Numbered from the stretch's first letter, positions 37,607 through 51,920 are shown. The stretch is 64,000 bases of DNA from Mansonella perstans (GCA_037074765.1 JBAMDO010000250.1:1-64000); one strand, 5' to 3'. Translations and numbers: made by a program. Notes: a model not told the origin generated them from the letters alone.

Positions 37607-37659
37607 TAATGATTTCTTTTTTTTGTTTAGGACGTGAAGAAAGTAAGCAGGAGACGTGG
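37607..37659 (+). repeat. 53-bp segment, copy 2 of a direct duplication
   Basis: Partner of 37257-37309 with five mismatches. The acceptor-like and donor-like signals are preserved in both copies. Confidence 0.75.
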
Positions 37660-39321
37660 AATTGCGCAGTGCGCGGATTCACTGGAAAAATATTGCTGAA
37701 AAAATGCAAAAATGATACTGGTGATAATGATAATAATGCTGATAATGATAATGAAAGCTTTAAGTAAAAATAGTCTTATTAATATGACAATGCTAATATA
37801 CATTGCGAACAGATAATCAATATTTGTATCGATGTTGATTATGTTAATAGTGATATCGTAATTAAAATGATTTAACTGGTGGCATTTGATTAAGTTTAAC
37901 GAATGACATATGCAGCTAATAAACAGTTTATTAGTTTATTTGTGTTTTGATGCAAAATTTATGTGAAAGATTTAATAGTAATACCGTGAAGGTCATTTAT
38001 TGGTAGCAATTAATTTCTGCCAAATTTTTCAAAAAGAATTTTGACATCGTTTGCTAATATTAGGATCAATATTAGACTGAAAAAAAGAAGGAAGAAAAAA
38101 AAGGATGGCATTGATTCATTTCAAATTAATGATTTACAATAATAAATAAATCCTCAATTTTCAGTATTTCACTCACTGTTAGAGAATTGATGATAGAATA
38201 CATAAATATTTCTCATGATTTTAAAAATATTACAGATTTCAGCAAATGATCTAGCAAGCAATTTATTTTTGAATGAGAAGAAAAAGAAAAGAAATAAATG
38301 ATTTCGAATATAGGGATTATTTTTTTCGTTTTTCCCGATATTTCACTATAATTAATTTATCGCGGGAATGAAATCATACAAAACCCAAAAAATCATTTTT
38401 CACGAAGTTTATATTTTTATAAGCAATGTTAGGAATTTTGAACCTTAAGATTTATTTCCTTTTCGCTTGATATTATTATCAATATCAGTATCAGCTATTT
38501 TTAATTATTATTTGTTACTATTATTATTAATTATAATTATGATAATAATAACAATTATTATTAGTTGTTATTATTATTATATAAAATGGCAATCTAATTC
38601 CAACTAAAAAATAAAACGTCCGATGATTTCGCGACAACGAACGGGATCGTTAATCAGAATCATGGATAAAAGTAATAGTGCTCCTTCGTTTTCTTTTTTT
38701 TTTTTGAACTTTTATAACTCATATTTTTGCTAATGCACGATAAAGTACTAAAAAGTAGATGAGAATTCTTTGCCAAACTGATTTTATCGAAATTTTTTAG
38801 CAGATTTTATCAAAATTTTGTCACACAATTTTTCACAGCCGTTATTATCATAAAGATGATGAAAAACGTTCACTGAATTACAAACATATCTGAATTGTCA
38901 AAAAAAAAAATGGTACTGATAAAAATGATAAAAGACGTTAAATTTTACCTTTTACAGTAAGCGTAGTATTTTTATCGATCATATTACATTCTTCCATCAT
39001 TATCAAATCATATTATCACCAAATCATTATTATATGATTATCTTATAAGCATAAATAGATCTGATCAATTCTGAAATAGATATCTTGGATTTATTTATTA
39101 TTAAATGAATGTTGATCAGATTAACGTTATCATATTTTTGAGATTTATTATCAGTACGAAATTGATACAAAATAGAAATGATAATGATGATCAAAATTAC
39201 CCGAATAACTAATTTAATACTTTGAAATGCTTAAATTACTATATATTTATTTTGATATAGAACTGGCTTTCTCAGTATGTATTATTTTGTATTTTATTTT
39301 CATATAATTTAAATTTAATTA

Positions 39322-39603
39322 ATGAAAAGCAAATTTTTATACATTTGTTCCGCATTTTTTTTTTGCTTTTCATGTTTTCTTTTTTCTGCTCATTATGCAA
39401 TTAATTCTGAAGCAAAAAAAAAAAGTGATAAAAAAAAAGATTGTATCACACGGGTAAATGGAAGGTGTTGTAAGTTTGCAGAGTGGGACAAGGGATTGAA
39501 ACCCGTTCTTTTAGCTTACGATTTGCCCATCCCCGTTCCCCTATGCTACCCACCCTCCCGCCATCAACTCATTTATCTATCATTTTCATTTTTCTTTATT
39601 TAA
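39322..39603 (+). CDS. Possible small secreted Cys-containing protein
   Basis: A single-exon ORF of 93 codons. Residues 1-26 are strongly hydrophobic (MKSKFLYICSAFFFCFSCFLF), a plausible signal peptide. A Lys-rich patch follows, then DCITRVNGRCCKFAEWDKG and a Pro-rich end. The segment 39430-39575 is clearly richer in G+C than anything nearby, which argues for some function. Against it, the signal-like part is encoded by a T-rich tract of a kind common in this spacer, and there is no clear acceptor before the ATG. No family is recognised. Confidence 0.3.
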   Translation: MKSKFLYICSAFFFCFSCFLFSAHYAINSEAKKKSDKKKDCITRVNGRCCKFAEWDKGLKPVLLAYDLPIPVPLCYPPSRHQLIYLSFSFFFI

Positions 39604-42600
39604 GTCACGAAAACAATTTTAACGAGCAAAAATATCCCATGTGACATATTGTCATCATATACAACACGCATGGCTAGCCAACATCTAATCATACCGGTAA
39701 ACTTAATTTTTTCATTTTAATTAATTACAAAAAATATCTTATTTTCTTTCATTTTCACCTGATTAAATGGTTTAATTATAAACGAATAAATTTGATTTCT
39801 TTTTATTTTCACTATTTCTAATTAATTCACTGTTTTTTCTTTGTCATTTTTTTAATATCAGTAAGGAAAATGATAATACTTCTTTATTTTTTTTTACTAC
39901 AACATTATTTAAACGGTAGAAAAATTTCAAATTTCTTAAATCCTATTTGAAATTTCATATTATTGGTTCTATTTTTTCCTCAACATAATTTTATAGTTGT
40001 ACGAATATTTCACGTTTTAAAAATTTTTTTTGTGTCCACTTAAATTTTTATCAGTTTATCTAATACATTTTGTTATTCTGTCAAATCAATTTACCCTACT
40101 TTTCTTGACTTTTTTTCTTTTTTTACTTGCCAGAAATCAAATTAGTTAGTTTTTTCCTCTTCCTTACCATTAAATTTTTTTTTATCAAAATCTTTGATAA
40201 ATTAAAAACCCATTGCGTTTTAATCTTTTACAAAATATTAAATTAAAATTAAAGATTTTTTTGCAATATTTTTTCTGTATAATTTAATTTACATGCAGTA
40301 AAAATACTGTATATTTTACAGTATTTTTAAAATTTACTCGTCATTCATTTGGCAAATATGATGACTATTCCATATCAATTTCAATAATTCAATACCATAT
40401 ATTAAAATTTTCAAAAAAGTGTACTGAACCACGGTATGATGAAGGTATAAATTTTCGAAGTATTTTTAAAATTACTATTCAAAAAAAATTATTTCAAACA
40501 AAATAGTGTTGAAATGAATATGGTAAAAAAGAAATGAATATCTAATTAAATATGCTGTTATCAAAGATAACTTGAAATTTCTGAAAAAAAAATTGAATTA
40601 TTGTGACGAAAAAAGGAACCTAAATAAGTACAGCAATTAAATAAAGCTTTTTCGAAGAATATAATTACAAAGACCTACAGTGACATTTAAATGTGTCATT
40701 TGCCACAACATATCATCACAATCTTGAAAATTTGATCATTTTGTTGTCTTTTTTCTCGCGTTTTTTACGAGTGTTTTTAATTAAGCATACGAAAAAAAAT
40801 GTCGGCATCAGAAAACGTTATATTTATTTTCTAGCAAACAAGCGATAAATATGTTTGATAAAAAGATAAAGGCAAATTTCTTGAGACAAAAATCAAATAA
40901 TACCTCACATTTATCTGAACTCTTCTCAAGAAATTTTTTCAAGTTCAAAAAATATTTTATTTATGAGAATTAATAAATTTGAAATTTAACTGAAATACAA
41001 AAAAGCATTTATTCAATTAATAAGAGCTATTCTTAGATGAAAAAATAAATATTTCAATTAACTTCAAACTGACTTCAGTAGAGAAAGTTCGGAATGCAAT
41101 TACGTTTTGGAGCGTGAACATTGTTTTTGCTTCATGTTAAGTTTGAAGATAAAATAATTTTTTTTTTTAAACAAAAAAAATTGAAACAATAGCTATAAAA
41201 ATCGGGATATTAACTTTTAAAATATTTTCGAAACGTTTTTTTACTCATTGATTTCAGTCAACTTTGTTCATTTTAAAGTTTATCATGCTCACAACATTTT
41301 TTGCTAAACTTAATAACAACTTTGACATTTTAATATATTGAAATACACACAGAAACTTTTCACTTTGAATCCATAAAAGAATCAAAAACACTATGGATAT
41401 TCATAGTGTTTTGATTGATTATGGTTTTTGCCAAGTTTTATTGTCAATAATTAGTTGTATTAAAAAATTTGATAGAATGTTGAATCGATAATGTTTAGCT
41501 TACCTTTTCACTGAACTTATCTCTTATCCAGAAAAAGAAAAGAATAAAAGAAACAATGAAGCGATTGTTAATCTTTCAGTTAATAGTGGAAAATTACAAT
41601 TTATTCGGTTTTCAGCTTCAACAATTTATATGGGAATAACTAACTAATGATTGGTTCATCAACTTTGCTTCTTTAATTGTTTGCCTTTTTTTTGAAAAAA
41701 AATTTATATTTTACTTTTTTTTTTTAATATGAACTATGGCTAAAAGCAATCATAAGATATTCTTCTTTTTCAATAAGCTTTCTTTAAAATCATAATTTTC
41801 CAACAATAATTGTTTATTTTATCTTGCCGTTATCCCTAATTTTTTTCAAACACTTTAAAATTCTGAAATTTTCGCGATAAATCGTTAATCGTTTATCACG
41901 AATCTGTATATTGAGCTTATCATCATTTTTCCTGATTCTTAGTTGCTAGGTTTAGCTTAATTTTCTGATCATGACTCATTATTTAAAATTTAATTTAAAT
42001 TTAATTTTCAGTCAAAGCAGCATTTTTTTTCTTTGCTGTTGACACGTCCCATTTAATTTTCCCTTGTTTCCTATTATATAAAGTTAGATCAGGAATTCGA
42101 GGATGTAAGAGAGGGAGAGTACGGAGAGAACGAGCGAGAAACAGAAGGAAAACAATTCTTTAATTTTTGTTTAAAAAAAGATAAAAAAAACTGTTGAGAG
42201 TAATTAAAGTGTTTTTTGAATTAAATGAGGCAATCAAATTTAATGTAGAATAAAATGTTAAAGATTATAATATCATATGTTTCGAAGTCTTTTGTTTTTT
42301 CTTCGCAAAAACTGATAATAAACAAAATGAAATAAAACTTTATTAATTTTTTTCAAATACATAGTAACTTTTGCTATTCGCTGTTTAATTATTCAGCAAT
42401 TCTAATAAGTTAAGTTCTCGTGTTAATTTTCAACTTATATTGCAATTTCTTTTCCAAAAGTGTAAATAAATGAGGATGGGATTACTTCGCAAACATTTTC
42501 TGTTGTAGCATGGAAATTTTACTGGCTTCAGTTCCTCTCGTTTTTCTTTCTTAGAATTGCTGGATAAAATACTCAATGAATTAACTGTTGAAAAATTCCC

Positions 42601-44017
42601 TCTGAAACAATTTCAACTTCCAGTTCATTCCTTCCAGAAATCTTTTTAACAAGAAAAAAAAAGATCAGCCGAAACTTTTTTTTTTGTCAAGTGATGAAAT
42701 TATGTGTACCAAAAAGGCTTGAAAATTTCGTTACATTCCACAATTATTCGTAATTTCTCGTTCTTTTTTTTTCTAATTTAATTTAAACTTTGACTATTAA
42801 GTAAATTGATTAGTTTAACAGTTTGTTTTCTATACTGGTTTGTTGTTTCCATTTCTTTTTTGTTTTTTTCCTCCCTTATGAACGAGTCCATATAATTTGA
42901 TTAGTTACCGATTAAAACAATTTTAAAAAAAGACGATGAAATTAGTACATATAAATGAACTAGTTAATGAAAAATAAAAGTTTTAACCAATTTAAGCAAA
43001 GTATCACTTATGTTTTACAAGAACTTTTCATTTATCATTTTGTAAATTAATTATTTTTAAATTAACGTTTCATAAAAATTTATTAAATCATTGAAATCGA
43101 ACATAAACTTAATTCATTTTGAAAAAAAATAACAGAAAGAGAATGTTTGAAAATATTCAGAAGCATTTTTCTGGAAGAAGAAATTCTGAATGTATATAAA
43201 TCTTAAGCAACATTGTAAGCTTTAAATTAAATTTCATTTTTAAAGTATGCACAAGCTTAAATTTAATATTGGTTCAAAATTTTTCCGAAGAGTAGGAATA
43301 ATAAACATTACTTGCTATTTAAGAGCTTTTTTTTAATTTATAGAAATTTTTATTGGCTCAAAAATAAATTAAGCCTAAGTGAACATTGAGTCTATATAAA
43401 TGGGCCGAATAAAACAAAGAAACAACGATTATACATTCTTATGGAATTGACTAATTTTGAAAAGTTTCGAAGCATGATTTTGAAAATGACAGAGGCATTA
43501 GTGGGAAATTAGTGTTTAAATGATGGAAAAAAGAAAGGGAAAATGGAAACAGGCTCAATGATAGTATAAATAGACATTAACAAATTTAAACATGATTTTT
43601 AAAACAATAAAAATATCACATAAAAGTTCTTATTTCTTTATTTTTGAATATATTTCTTTTTTTTGTTATTCAAAAGATTTTATTAGAAAATTTTTTTCAT
43701 TTCTTAGTCTTTATTCAATCGACTTTTTTTTCTTGATATTTGCTCAAATCTTTAAAGATTCTAATTTTACTATCATTTTTTGAATTAAAAATTACGATTA
43801 AGTTTCTCCAATTATTAGTTTTAGTAAGAATCGGGTAGTATAGTAGGAAAAAAATTTATTCATTCGTTTTTATTGATTACTCAATTCCAAAGTAAAAAAT
43901 ACCTAAATTTGGTTTCAAAATTTATTTTTGATTAATAAAAAAGACAACATTTTTATTTCTCTTTAACTGCTTGCAATTTTGTTTTCAATTAAAATTTTAT
44001 TTCAAAAAAGTTTTTAG

Positions 44018-47000
44018 GGCTTTGCAATAGTATTATTTACCTTTGTGAACACTCAACAGACGCCAATTTTCCCAGTTAGCTGTTATCTAAATGTTCTCGT
44101 TATCCTGGATCGTTCAGATTCTGTCAAAGGTGGATTTAATAAGAGTCGAAATTTTGTCGTTACAGTTTCAAAAGAACTCCAGATTGGGCCAACTACACAC
44201 AGGGTTAGTGATTCATATTATATTTTTATGGCAAAATATAGGGAATAGTGCGACTGATGATTGGTCAGTTTATTTCTCCAATTTAATTAGCTTAATCAGT
44301 TGCTCAAGCCAAGCTTGTTTAAGTTTTTAACTTTGGCTGCAGATTAAACAATTTAATTCTTTAGCCAAATAATAAATTGGCTAATTAGCTAAATAAATTA
44401 AGTTAGTATTGAGCTAGTATAACAAATTAAGTTATAAAATAGTGCTTCAAGAATTTTGTGCTTTGAAAATTTTTTCTGTTCGTTAATACTAGCATTAAAT
44501 TAATTACGTTCCATTAGGAAATTTTAATTGCAGAAAAGAATTCTATTTTTTTAAATGCAAATTTGTGTTAAAAGATGCAAATTTGTGTTAAAAGCCATTT
44601 ATTGCAAAGTTGGCTAACCTTTTGCTTGTAAATTTTTTTTGGAAATTCGACATTTTTTTCCTTCACAGGTAGCAATGATTGTTTATTCTGGACTGAGTTA
44701 TCGTCGTGAAGTGTTCAAATGGAATTTCGCTAAAAACAATGATGAATTTCAAAAAATTGTGCTTGGATTAAGAGCTATTGGCGGCACAACAAATACAAAG
44801 TTGGCGAAACTTTCATTTTAAATCGGAATTTCATGCTTACTTGAATTTTAAACTTCAACTTTAAATGTGAATTATGGTTTTGATTCTAATTTTTTCAGTT
44901 CTTGAAATTCTGTTGTTGCATTTTTTGAATTTATTTTCAAATAAATGCTGTGCTTTGCGGAGTTTCATACTGAATTTATTCGTTCAAAAATAAAGGATAG
45001 GAAAAATTGGAATAATTAAAAAACAAATCAAAAATCTCTTCTTCTTTCAACTAATTAAAACATAATCAGATTAAAGTTTTTTTTTACAAAGAATAAAAAA
45101 AAACTTAACTTTTCATTTTATTTGTTAATCAGGAAAGCATTAGAACTTGGACTTGAACTGATGGAAACACGTAACAAATCAATTCCTACCCTTTTAATGG
45201 TTGTTACGGACGGCCGAAGCGCGGATGATCCGAAGATTCCGGCTCAACAATTACAACGAATTCCGAATACATGGGTTTTTGCAGCAGCAACCGGGAATCC
45301 AGAAGCTGTTGACAAGTATAAGTTTCATTTTTCTAATAGCTAAAAAAATTGAAATAGTCAACTTTTCTGGAGTGTATTTCTGGACTTCGTTTTTCTCTTT
45401 TCAGCAATTTTTGGACGATTAATTAAGTTGAAGGGACTGGAACCACTTCAATTAAAAGAACAAAAATTGAAACATTTCCAAAATTTCGAAAAAGGAAAAT
45501 TAAAATAATTTGAAATAAGAATTTAGTAGTACGAAAATTTTCAGCTGTGTTTTATGGATTTTGTCCCACTACACCGATTGTTACTTTACGTCATAGACAT
45601 GAAAATTCAAAATAGTTTGTACATTTTGGTTTACTTCTTTTTCTTTCATTTTATTAAATAGTAAAAAAAAAAACGCATAAAATTACCAGTGATAGCACCG
45701 ATCCATCATGAAACGATAAAATTTTGGAGGTATGATAAAATGGATTATTTGATGATTTTTGAAAAAAAATTTTTTTTTTTCGTTTTTAGAAACGAACTGC
45801 TTCAAATAACTGGTAACATCAATCATGTTATTTTACAAAGTGGTCAAGAATTAGCAGCTGATATTACGCGTAAATTGCTTCGACAAGCACAGGAAAAATG
45901 TCGCACAACAACGACTTCAACAACAACAACCACAACAACCACAACGGCTACCACAACTACAACTAACCCAATTTCAGGTATTAACATTTTGTGATTAGTG
46001 ATAAAAAAAAACAATATCAGTGGGTTATCTAATCAGTCAAAAGACTTCATTTAACTGATCAATGAAACCAATTGTCAAATGAAGATGACAAAAATTTTGT
46101 GGCCAAAAATCTGACACCAAAGCGATAAGCAAATTTGCTATATGATTGAAGTGAATCATCGGACATTTAATGTGGATGAATACAAATTTGCAAGTCATTT
46201 TATTATTTGACTGAATTCACAATTTAAATTTTCTATGAACCATAAATAATTGTCCGATAATGTATCTTCCAGAAAAATAAAATGTTCAGTGTATGATTGT
46301 TAAAATCCAGAGAAGCTAATGCGCTTTAAATGATAATGTATTATCCCTGAAATTTTGCAATAGTTCAAAAATGAAATTACAGGTTGTGAGCAAGATATAA
46401 TACTTGTCATGGATTTATCAACAACAACAAATCCTATTTACCGGAAATATATAGAGATGGCTGAAGGATTGATCAACAGGCTTCTAATTGGCCGCCGATT
46501 TAGTCGAGTAGCACTTGTAACATTTAGTTCAGTGGGTAAATCAAGGACACAATTTAATTTGGACAGGTCAAACATTTTTTTTTTAATGAATTAAAATTTT
46601 CAGAAAACTTATGAAATCAAAAGAAAAAATAAAATTCACTTTTCATTGCATTTCATAAATCTTAAAATTGTTTTGAAATAATGTCTAATCTGAACGGATG
46701 AAAAATTGGAAAAAATGGGTTTAACCGATTGGAAAAACTTCTGCAGAACAATAATTCCGGAAAATAAGCAAAAAATTATTGCTTGCTAATTCTGTCATTC
46801 GATTTTCATTTTAAAATAATTAATTTTAACTGTTTCGACAATCTGAATACACTGAATGTCAATCCTAGAACAAATGAAACCAAACTAAATTTTGCAAAAG
46901 AAAACGGGACATTTTTGAATAAAAATAACGATTGAAATTTTGAAAACGAAAAATTCCCATACTTCAAAATCAATTTCTTCTTCACAAGATTTTAATAAAC

Positions 47001-48271
47001 TGCTAAATTCATTTTTTATTTAAAAATTCTTATCGTGAATAAGCTGTCGTATGTTTATCAATAAATTTTGGATTATTAGTCATTACAAAATATATTTTTT
47101 AATAATTATTTCAACTAAATATACTAAAATTTTCTGCAAACGAAAAGTTCTAATAAACAATTAATGGATTTAGGTATTTCGATGCAAAAGATATCGTAGC
47201 TGCAATCCGAAGATTGGAATCGTCGGGTGGTACAACTGCTGTCGGTTTGTTTTAATCACTTTTTTTTCAAACAAATATTTTCCATAGGTAATGAATGCTT
47301 TAATTCGTTTTATTCCAATTTTTTTGAAATGACTTGAAAAAAAGAAGGAATAAAATTACAATTAACAAAAGGAATTAATAATTGTTGAAAATTTCAACAC
47401 TTCTTGAATTTCATACAGCAGAATTTTCAAGATGCTTGAACAGTTACTGCCAATAAATCATATAAAATAATCTGATAAAAATAATGATTGGTAATCGCAT
47501 TATCGTGATATATGAAGGTTAATGGATTTAACAGGTGAGGGAATTCGACTAGCAACTGAACAGAAAGATAAGCAACGTGGTGGTCGATCAAATGATATTG
47601 CGAAAAAGGTCATGCTAGTATTTACGGATGGATGGAGTAATAAAGGACCGGATGTTGAAAAAATGACTCTTAATGCGAAGAATGCCGGATTTACTCTCTA
47701 TACTGTCGTTTATGAGGTTCATTTATGCTCACTGTCTTTCCGGATTACCGAAAACAGATTATAACATCACGTTAAACAGCATAATAGTTTGAAAACACTT
47801 TTTTTGAAGCTTTGTTAGTTGAAAAAAGGGGCAAAAATATGTAATGAATAAAATCGATTTCTTTTCCTTCTTAAATTCGAAAATCGAATGATTAGTTCAA
47901 GCTTAAAATGCTAGTCCTGTGGTAGTTGATATTTATAATCCAATAAAGTACCGGTTTAAGGAATGAAATGATCTAACGATTAAGTCATAAATATTTTTAA
48001 TATGTAATTGTGCAAGGTAATAATTATTGAGAGATACTTACCATGGAAAGTTAAGTGACAAGATAGTCGCGACGATTGAAATTCAAAAAATTTTGGAGAA
48101 AACAAACTTTAAAATGTTTTCCAGGGTAATGGAGAAACTAATGCAAATAATCCTGGATTGAATCTTTATACGATTGAAACAGTCGCACATGATCACAGAC
48201 ACGTCTACAGTGAACGTAATTTCACGCAACTTGTACAGGAACTTCGACAACGCAACTTACCATGTATATAA
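44018..48271 (+). CDS. Secreted protein with two von Willebrand A domains
   Basis: Extracellular adhesion/matrix-type protein; no close family name recognised. Exons: 44018-44203, 44669-44799, 45133-45315, 45790-45977, 46383-46566, 47174-47244, 47535-47716, 48125-48271 (423 codons, phases consistent). The first listed exon begins in phase 0 after an acceptor and reads GFAIVLFTFVNTQQT, so the start codon is upstream; ATG 43474 or 43486 with a donor after 43500 is one unproven option. vWA-1: LVILDRSDSV (MIDAS DxSxS), then IGGTTNTK and VVTDGRS. A Thr-rich linker (about 25 residues, ACA/ACC codons) follows. vWA-2: ILVMDLSTTT (DxSxT, one MIDAS Ser replaced by Thr), SSGGTTAV and VFTDGWS. Each half thus keeps a metal-binding MIDAS set. 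There is no transmembrane segment; it ends LRQRNLPCI. Confidence 0.85.
44555..44594 (+). repeat. Tandem duplication of a 20-base unit
   Basis: atgcaaatttgtgttaaaag occurs twice in perfect tandem in the first listed intron of the vWA gene. It looks recent, since there are no mismatches. Confidence 0.9.
45898..45968 (+). repeat. ACA/ACC repeat encoding the poly-Thr linker
   Basis: A run of Thr codons in the fourth listed exon of the vWA gene separates the two vWA domains. It is probably an O-glycosylated hinge. Confidence 0.8.
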
Positions 48272-48303
48272 TTATTGTACACATATTTCCCTAATTTCTA
48301 CGG

Positions 48304-48325
48304 TAACGTAAACTGCTTTACGTTA
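48304..48325 (+). terminator. 9-bp hairpin just after the vWA gene stop codon
   Basis: taacgtaaa (48304-48312) and tttacgtta (48317-48325) form a perfect stem with a ctgc loop, 33 bases after the TAA. It would lie in the 3' UTR. A role in stability or 3'-end formation is only a guess; it is not a classical terminator. Confidence 0.3.
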
Positions 48326-51300
48326 TCATAGAAAGAAGAAAGCTCAGGATAACAAAAGAAATTCAGATTATGAGCATTGAGTACTCCGATAACAGTGATG
48401 TCCAATTGACCTCCTAATTATTGAACATGCTGTATTTTTGACACACATGTATATCTTGAACGATCTTTCAATCTTGCTATAGTTAAGAAGTAAATCAAAA
48501 AGTTTTCATTTATCACTTGCTACATTTAAGAATTTTATGATAGTTACAAATCGAGGTGTGAAATACATCCTAGCTCTGTAAATCATATAATGAAATTCAT
48601 TCCTATATCGGATAAAGCCTATCTTCGCTTTGATTTATTCCATTCAAGGAAAAAACCCATGATTTAATCCTAACACCAATTTATCCGAAAATGTTCCACG
48701 ATGTCATATAATTGCACTACCTAAAATTATATTGTATTTCTTAAACGAGCCTTGCCTCACTTACCCCATTTTGACTTGTTTCCTTTTTTTCTCCATTTGA
48801 AATAATCTTTCATTTCTCATTTGTCTGTTCCAATTTCTGATCAGTCCGATCCTATTATCTTCAATATTTCAAAATGACCAGTATGAAATCACTGCAACAA
48901 ATTAAATGAAATGTGAAATTCCACCTCTGTATATCTATTTTCTACTGCTATATAATGATGCTTTATATGCCTTTTTCAGTGATGGTAGTGTTCCCATTAC
49001 ATTTTAAAAAATTTTATTCGTACAATGAACTACTGCCTTTATCACCATTATCACTTCTTATTATCTATTTCAAATGAATGGGTATTTTTGTCACACAGTT
49101 TTTCGAATTAGATTGATTGAATTTATTAAATTTTATTGTCAGATCTAACCAGATTTTTTTTGAAATAAAAAAAAATAAAAATAAAATAGATAAAATCATA
49201 GTTAGGCTACTGCACTACTTTTTGCAAATAGGTCATTAACATATCGCAAACATACCATCATCTCATTTCAGTTGATAAAACACAAATTTTGATGAGAATA
49301 GAAACCAAACATTTAAATATCCGATATACACCTTCCATCAATAGTGTCTTATATAGAGTACAAAATCTCATGTTATTCATCCATCTACATCACCATTATA
49401 CATATCAACAATCGTCTGGGCCATTTGTGACAAAAAAAAAAAAAAATGTCACAGGACAGCAGCATCATAGACCACTGAAGCGACATACTTCTTACACATC
49501 CAATATTCATAGTGAAACTTTAAAAAAATGCTAAACGACACGTAATTCTTTTATTCTTTTCACTGAAATATAAGAAATGGCAAAAGAGAAAAAACAAAGT
49601 GACACATGAAGCGTAGTCCAGTAATTGTTCTTTCCCGAAAATTTTCTTTTATCAAACATGATACGGAACCAAACAGATAATTTTATGAAAATCATTAAAT
49701 CAGATATTCGGTAATAGAACCGAAAAAAAAATTGAAGCGCTTCAATGCTGTCGAACAAAGCCAGAACCGGTCGACAATTTGCACATCATAATGACTGAAT
49801 GAGAAACAAAACAAAAAAAAAGAAAAAGATAAAAAACAAACATGAACTGATATAACATTTTTGGACATAAAACAAGCAATATCTAAAACGAAAAATGTAA
49901 ACAAACAAAAAGGCGAGAGTTCATAAATCACGATGGAAATTCAACAAACTGGCAGCGCATTCACTGTAGAGAGAAAAGGTATGAATGTATGCATTTCAGT
50001 ATCAGCCTAATTTGTTCAATCTTTTGGTACACTAAAGAACCTGGTTTCAATTCGATGTCAGTGTAAATGGCCAATATTCGAATCTTCATTAATTTATCAC
50101 TGTAATCATTTAAAGTCTGGTCTATAGATGCATTATATCTAAGGTGTACATAAGTGTGAATGTGACACTTCAATATCAATAATAATTTTTGTTTTTAAAA
50201 AAAAGCTCAGACAAAAAACGGAAATGCAACCTTTGGTCTATAATCCATGCTGATAGCATCATCATTTGAGTAATATTAGTACAAGTACAACAGTAATGCG
50301 GTAATATTAAATTTTACTATACCCAATCGAAACCAGGTTAATATGAAAATGATACATAAAAACATCGAATTGCTATCAATGCGATGATAATACAAAATTT
50401 ATTTGAATTATACAGCACAACAACAGAAACATTCCAGAAAAGCAGGATGGAAAATCCATTTTTTTCTCTAACAGTGTATTGTTTTGACAACAACAGCAAT
50501 AGAAGTAGTATCTCCAGGGAGTAACCTTATCGACACTTAGAATAACATATGACAGACCATAAATTGAGGCCTAAATCAGTTGACCTCTAGAAAGATCCTA
50601 ATAAGCACATAATGTAAGAATCAAACACTGTATATAGAAAGGAAAAAAAAAACAAACAAGGACGAGTAAAAACAAGCAGTTAAAAATGATAATATTAAAA
50701 TTTTTCATTTCTTTGCTAAAAAAAAGTGAAAAATTTCTTGTCCTAATAGTATTTATTTTACTAATATGCATATCAAACGCTGCAATAACAATACAAAACA
50801 AATAGCGCTCATTGGATAGGGGAAAAAGAAAATGAACAATATTTCATCCATAAAATTTGCAAATAAAATAAACAAGTAGTAAAAAAGAAAAGAACCAATT
50901 TCTCGAGCGTTTTTTAAATTTTTTAAAACAAAGATCTTTTCCTAAATCGGCTTAAAAAAAGCAGAAAAACAACACCTAACTGCAAACAAATGTGATGCCA
51001 TTTTTTAAGAAAACTGATAAAATTTACAATAGTATTTCCTCGTTTCGCGCATAAAAATATGAAAAGCAGTAATTTATATTCGAAAAGAACTTTCGAAATC
51101 ATTAAAAAAGAACGGTCACTAATCCCATATACCTTTATAATAATGAAAATGTTAAAGGAAAATTAAAAGGGGAAGTAAAATGGGGCAATGAACAGGATGA
51201 AAGAATAATACTGGCAACAATTGCCACCATTTAAAACAAAAAGAAAACAAATTCATAGCAACTATAATCGTGTATAAAGAGTACCACAATACAGTTCACC

Positions 51301-51816
51301 GTTTTGGGGCAGATGACATTTCACAGAGCAGAGTAAATGAGAGTGAAAAATGAAAGTTCAATGTAACTGGAGTAATTTTATTCACTGATAATATAGTTAC
51401 CTAAATCAGATATTGGTAAAAAGAACTAAAATATACCGATGAAGAAGCCGGGAAAGAAAACGATGGAATGTTCGGATAATTAAACAAATACACTTTCATA
51501 TCTAATTCCTTAATTAGAAACAAAACGAGGAGAAAGCAAGAAACAGATTCCATTTCAGAAGTTTTGAAAATTTTGATAAAAAATTCGAAAATACTTCCAT
51601 CCCAAATTCTTGATTGCACAGTTATAAAGAATTTCATTTCCGGAAGAACAAATTGTGAACTTGAAATTGGTAAAACGAGAGATCAAGTGTTGCACAAAAA
51701 CCAGGAGCACAAAATCATTAGTTCCCGTAAAGGTGACGCAAAGAATGAGAAAAACAATTTTCGTCACGCAAAGAAACCCGCGACTCTGTATTAATATACA
51801 CGCGCGCACAACATAT

Positions 51817-51914
<98 letters not shown>

Positions 51915-51920
51915 ACATGC
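51817..51920. repeat. (CA)n microsatellite
   Basis: About 100 bases of CA dinucleotides with a single CG interruption, flanked by imperfect CA/TA repeats. It is 0.3 kb beyond the sax-7 stop, possibly in its 3' UTR. Confidence 0.95.

Larger units (their letters stand above)
36322..44017. other. Long A+T-rich intergenic region
   Basis: About 7.7 kb with no recognisable multi-exon gene. It holds a ggaca-rich simple repeat near 36895-36950, a duplicated 53-base segment (37257 and 37607), gataat repeats near 37720-37755, ATT/TTA repeats near 38495-38580, a possible small secreted-protein ORF at 39322-39603 and a purine-rich patch near 42100-42160. The right end should contain the start of the vWA-protein gene. 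Confidence 0.5.

Noticed and set aside
39455..39520. tRNA-like T-arm (gggtttcaatccc on the minus strand)
   Set aside because: The stem pairs only three bases cleanly, and no acceptor stem or anticodon arm can be built around it.
49289..49534. 81-codon ORF between the vWA gene and sax-7
   Set aside because: Lies in the convergent 3' UTR region and shows no domain or splice support.
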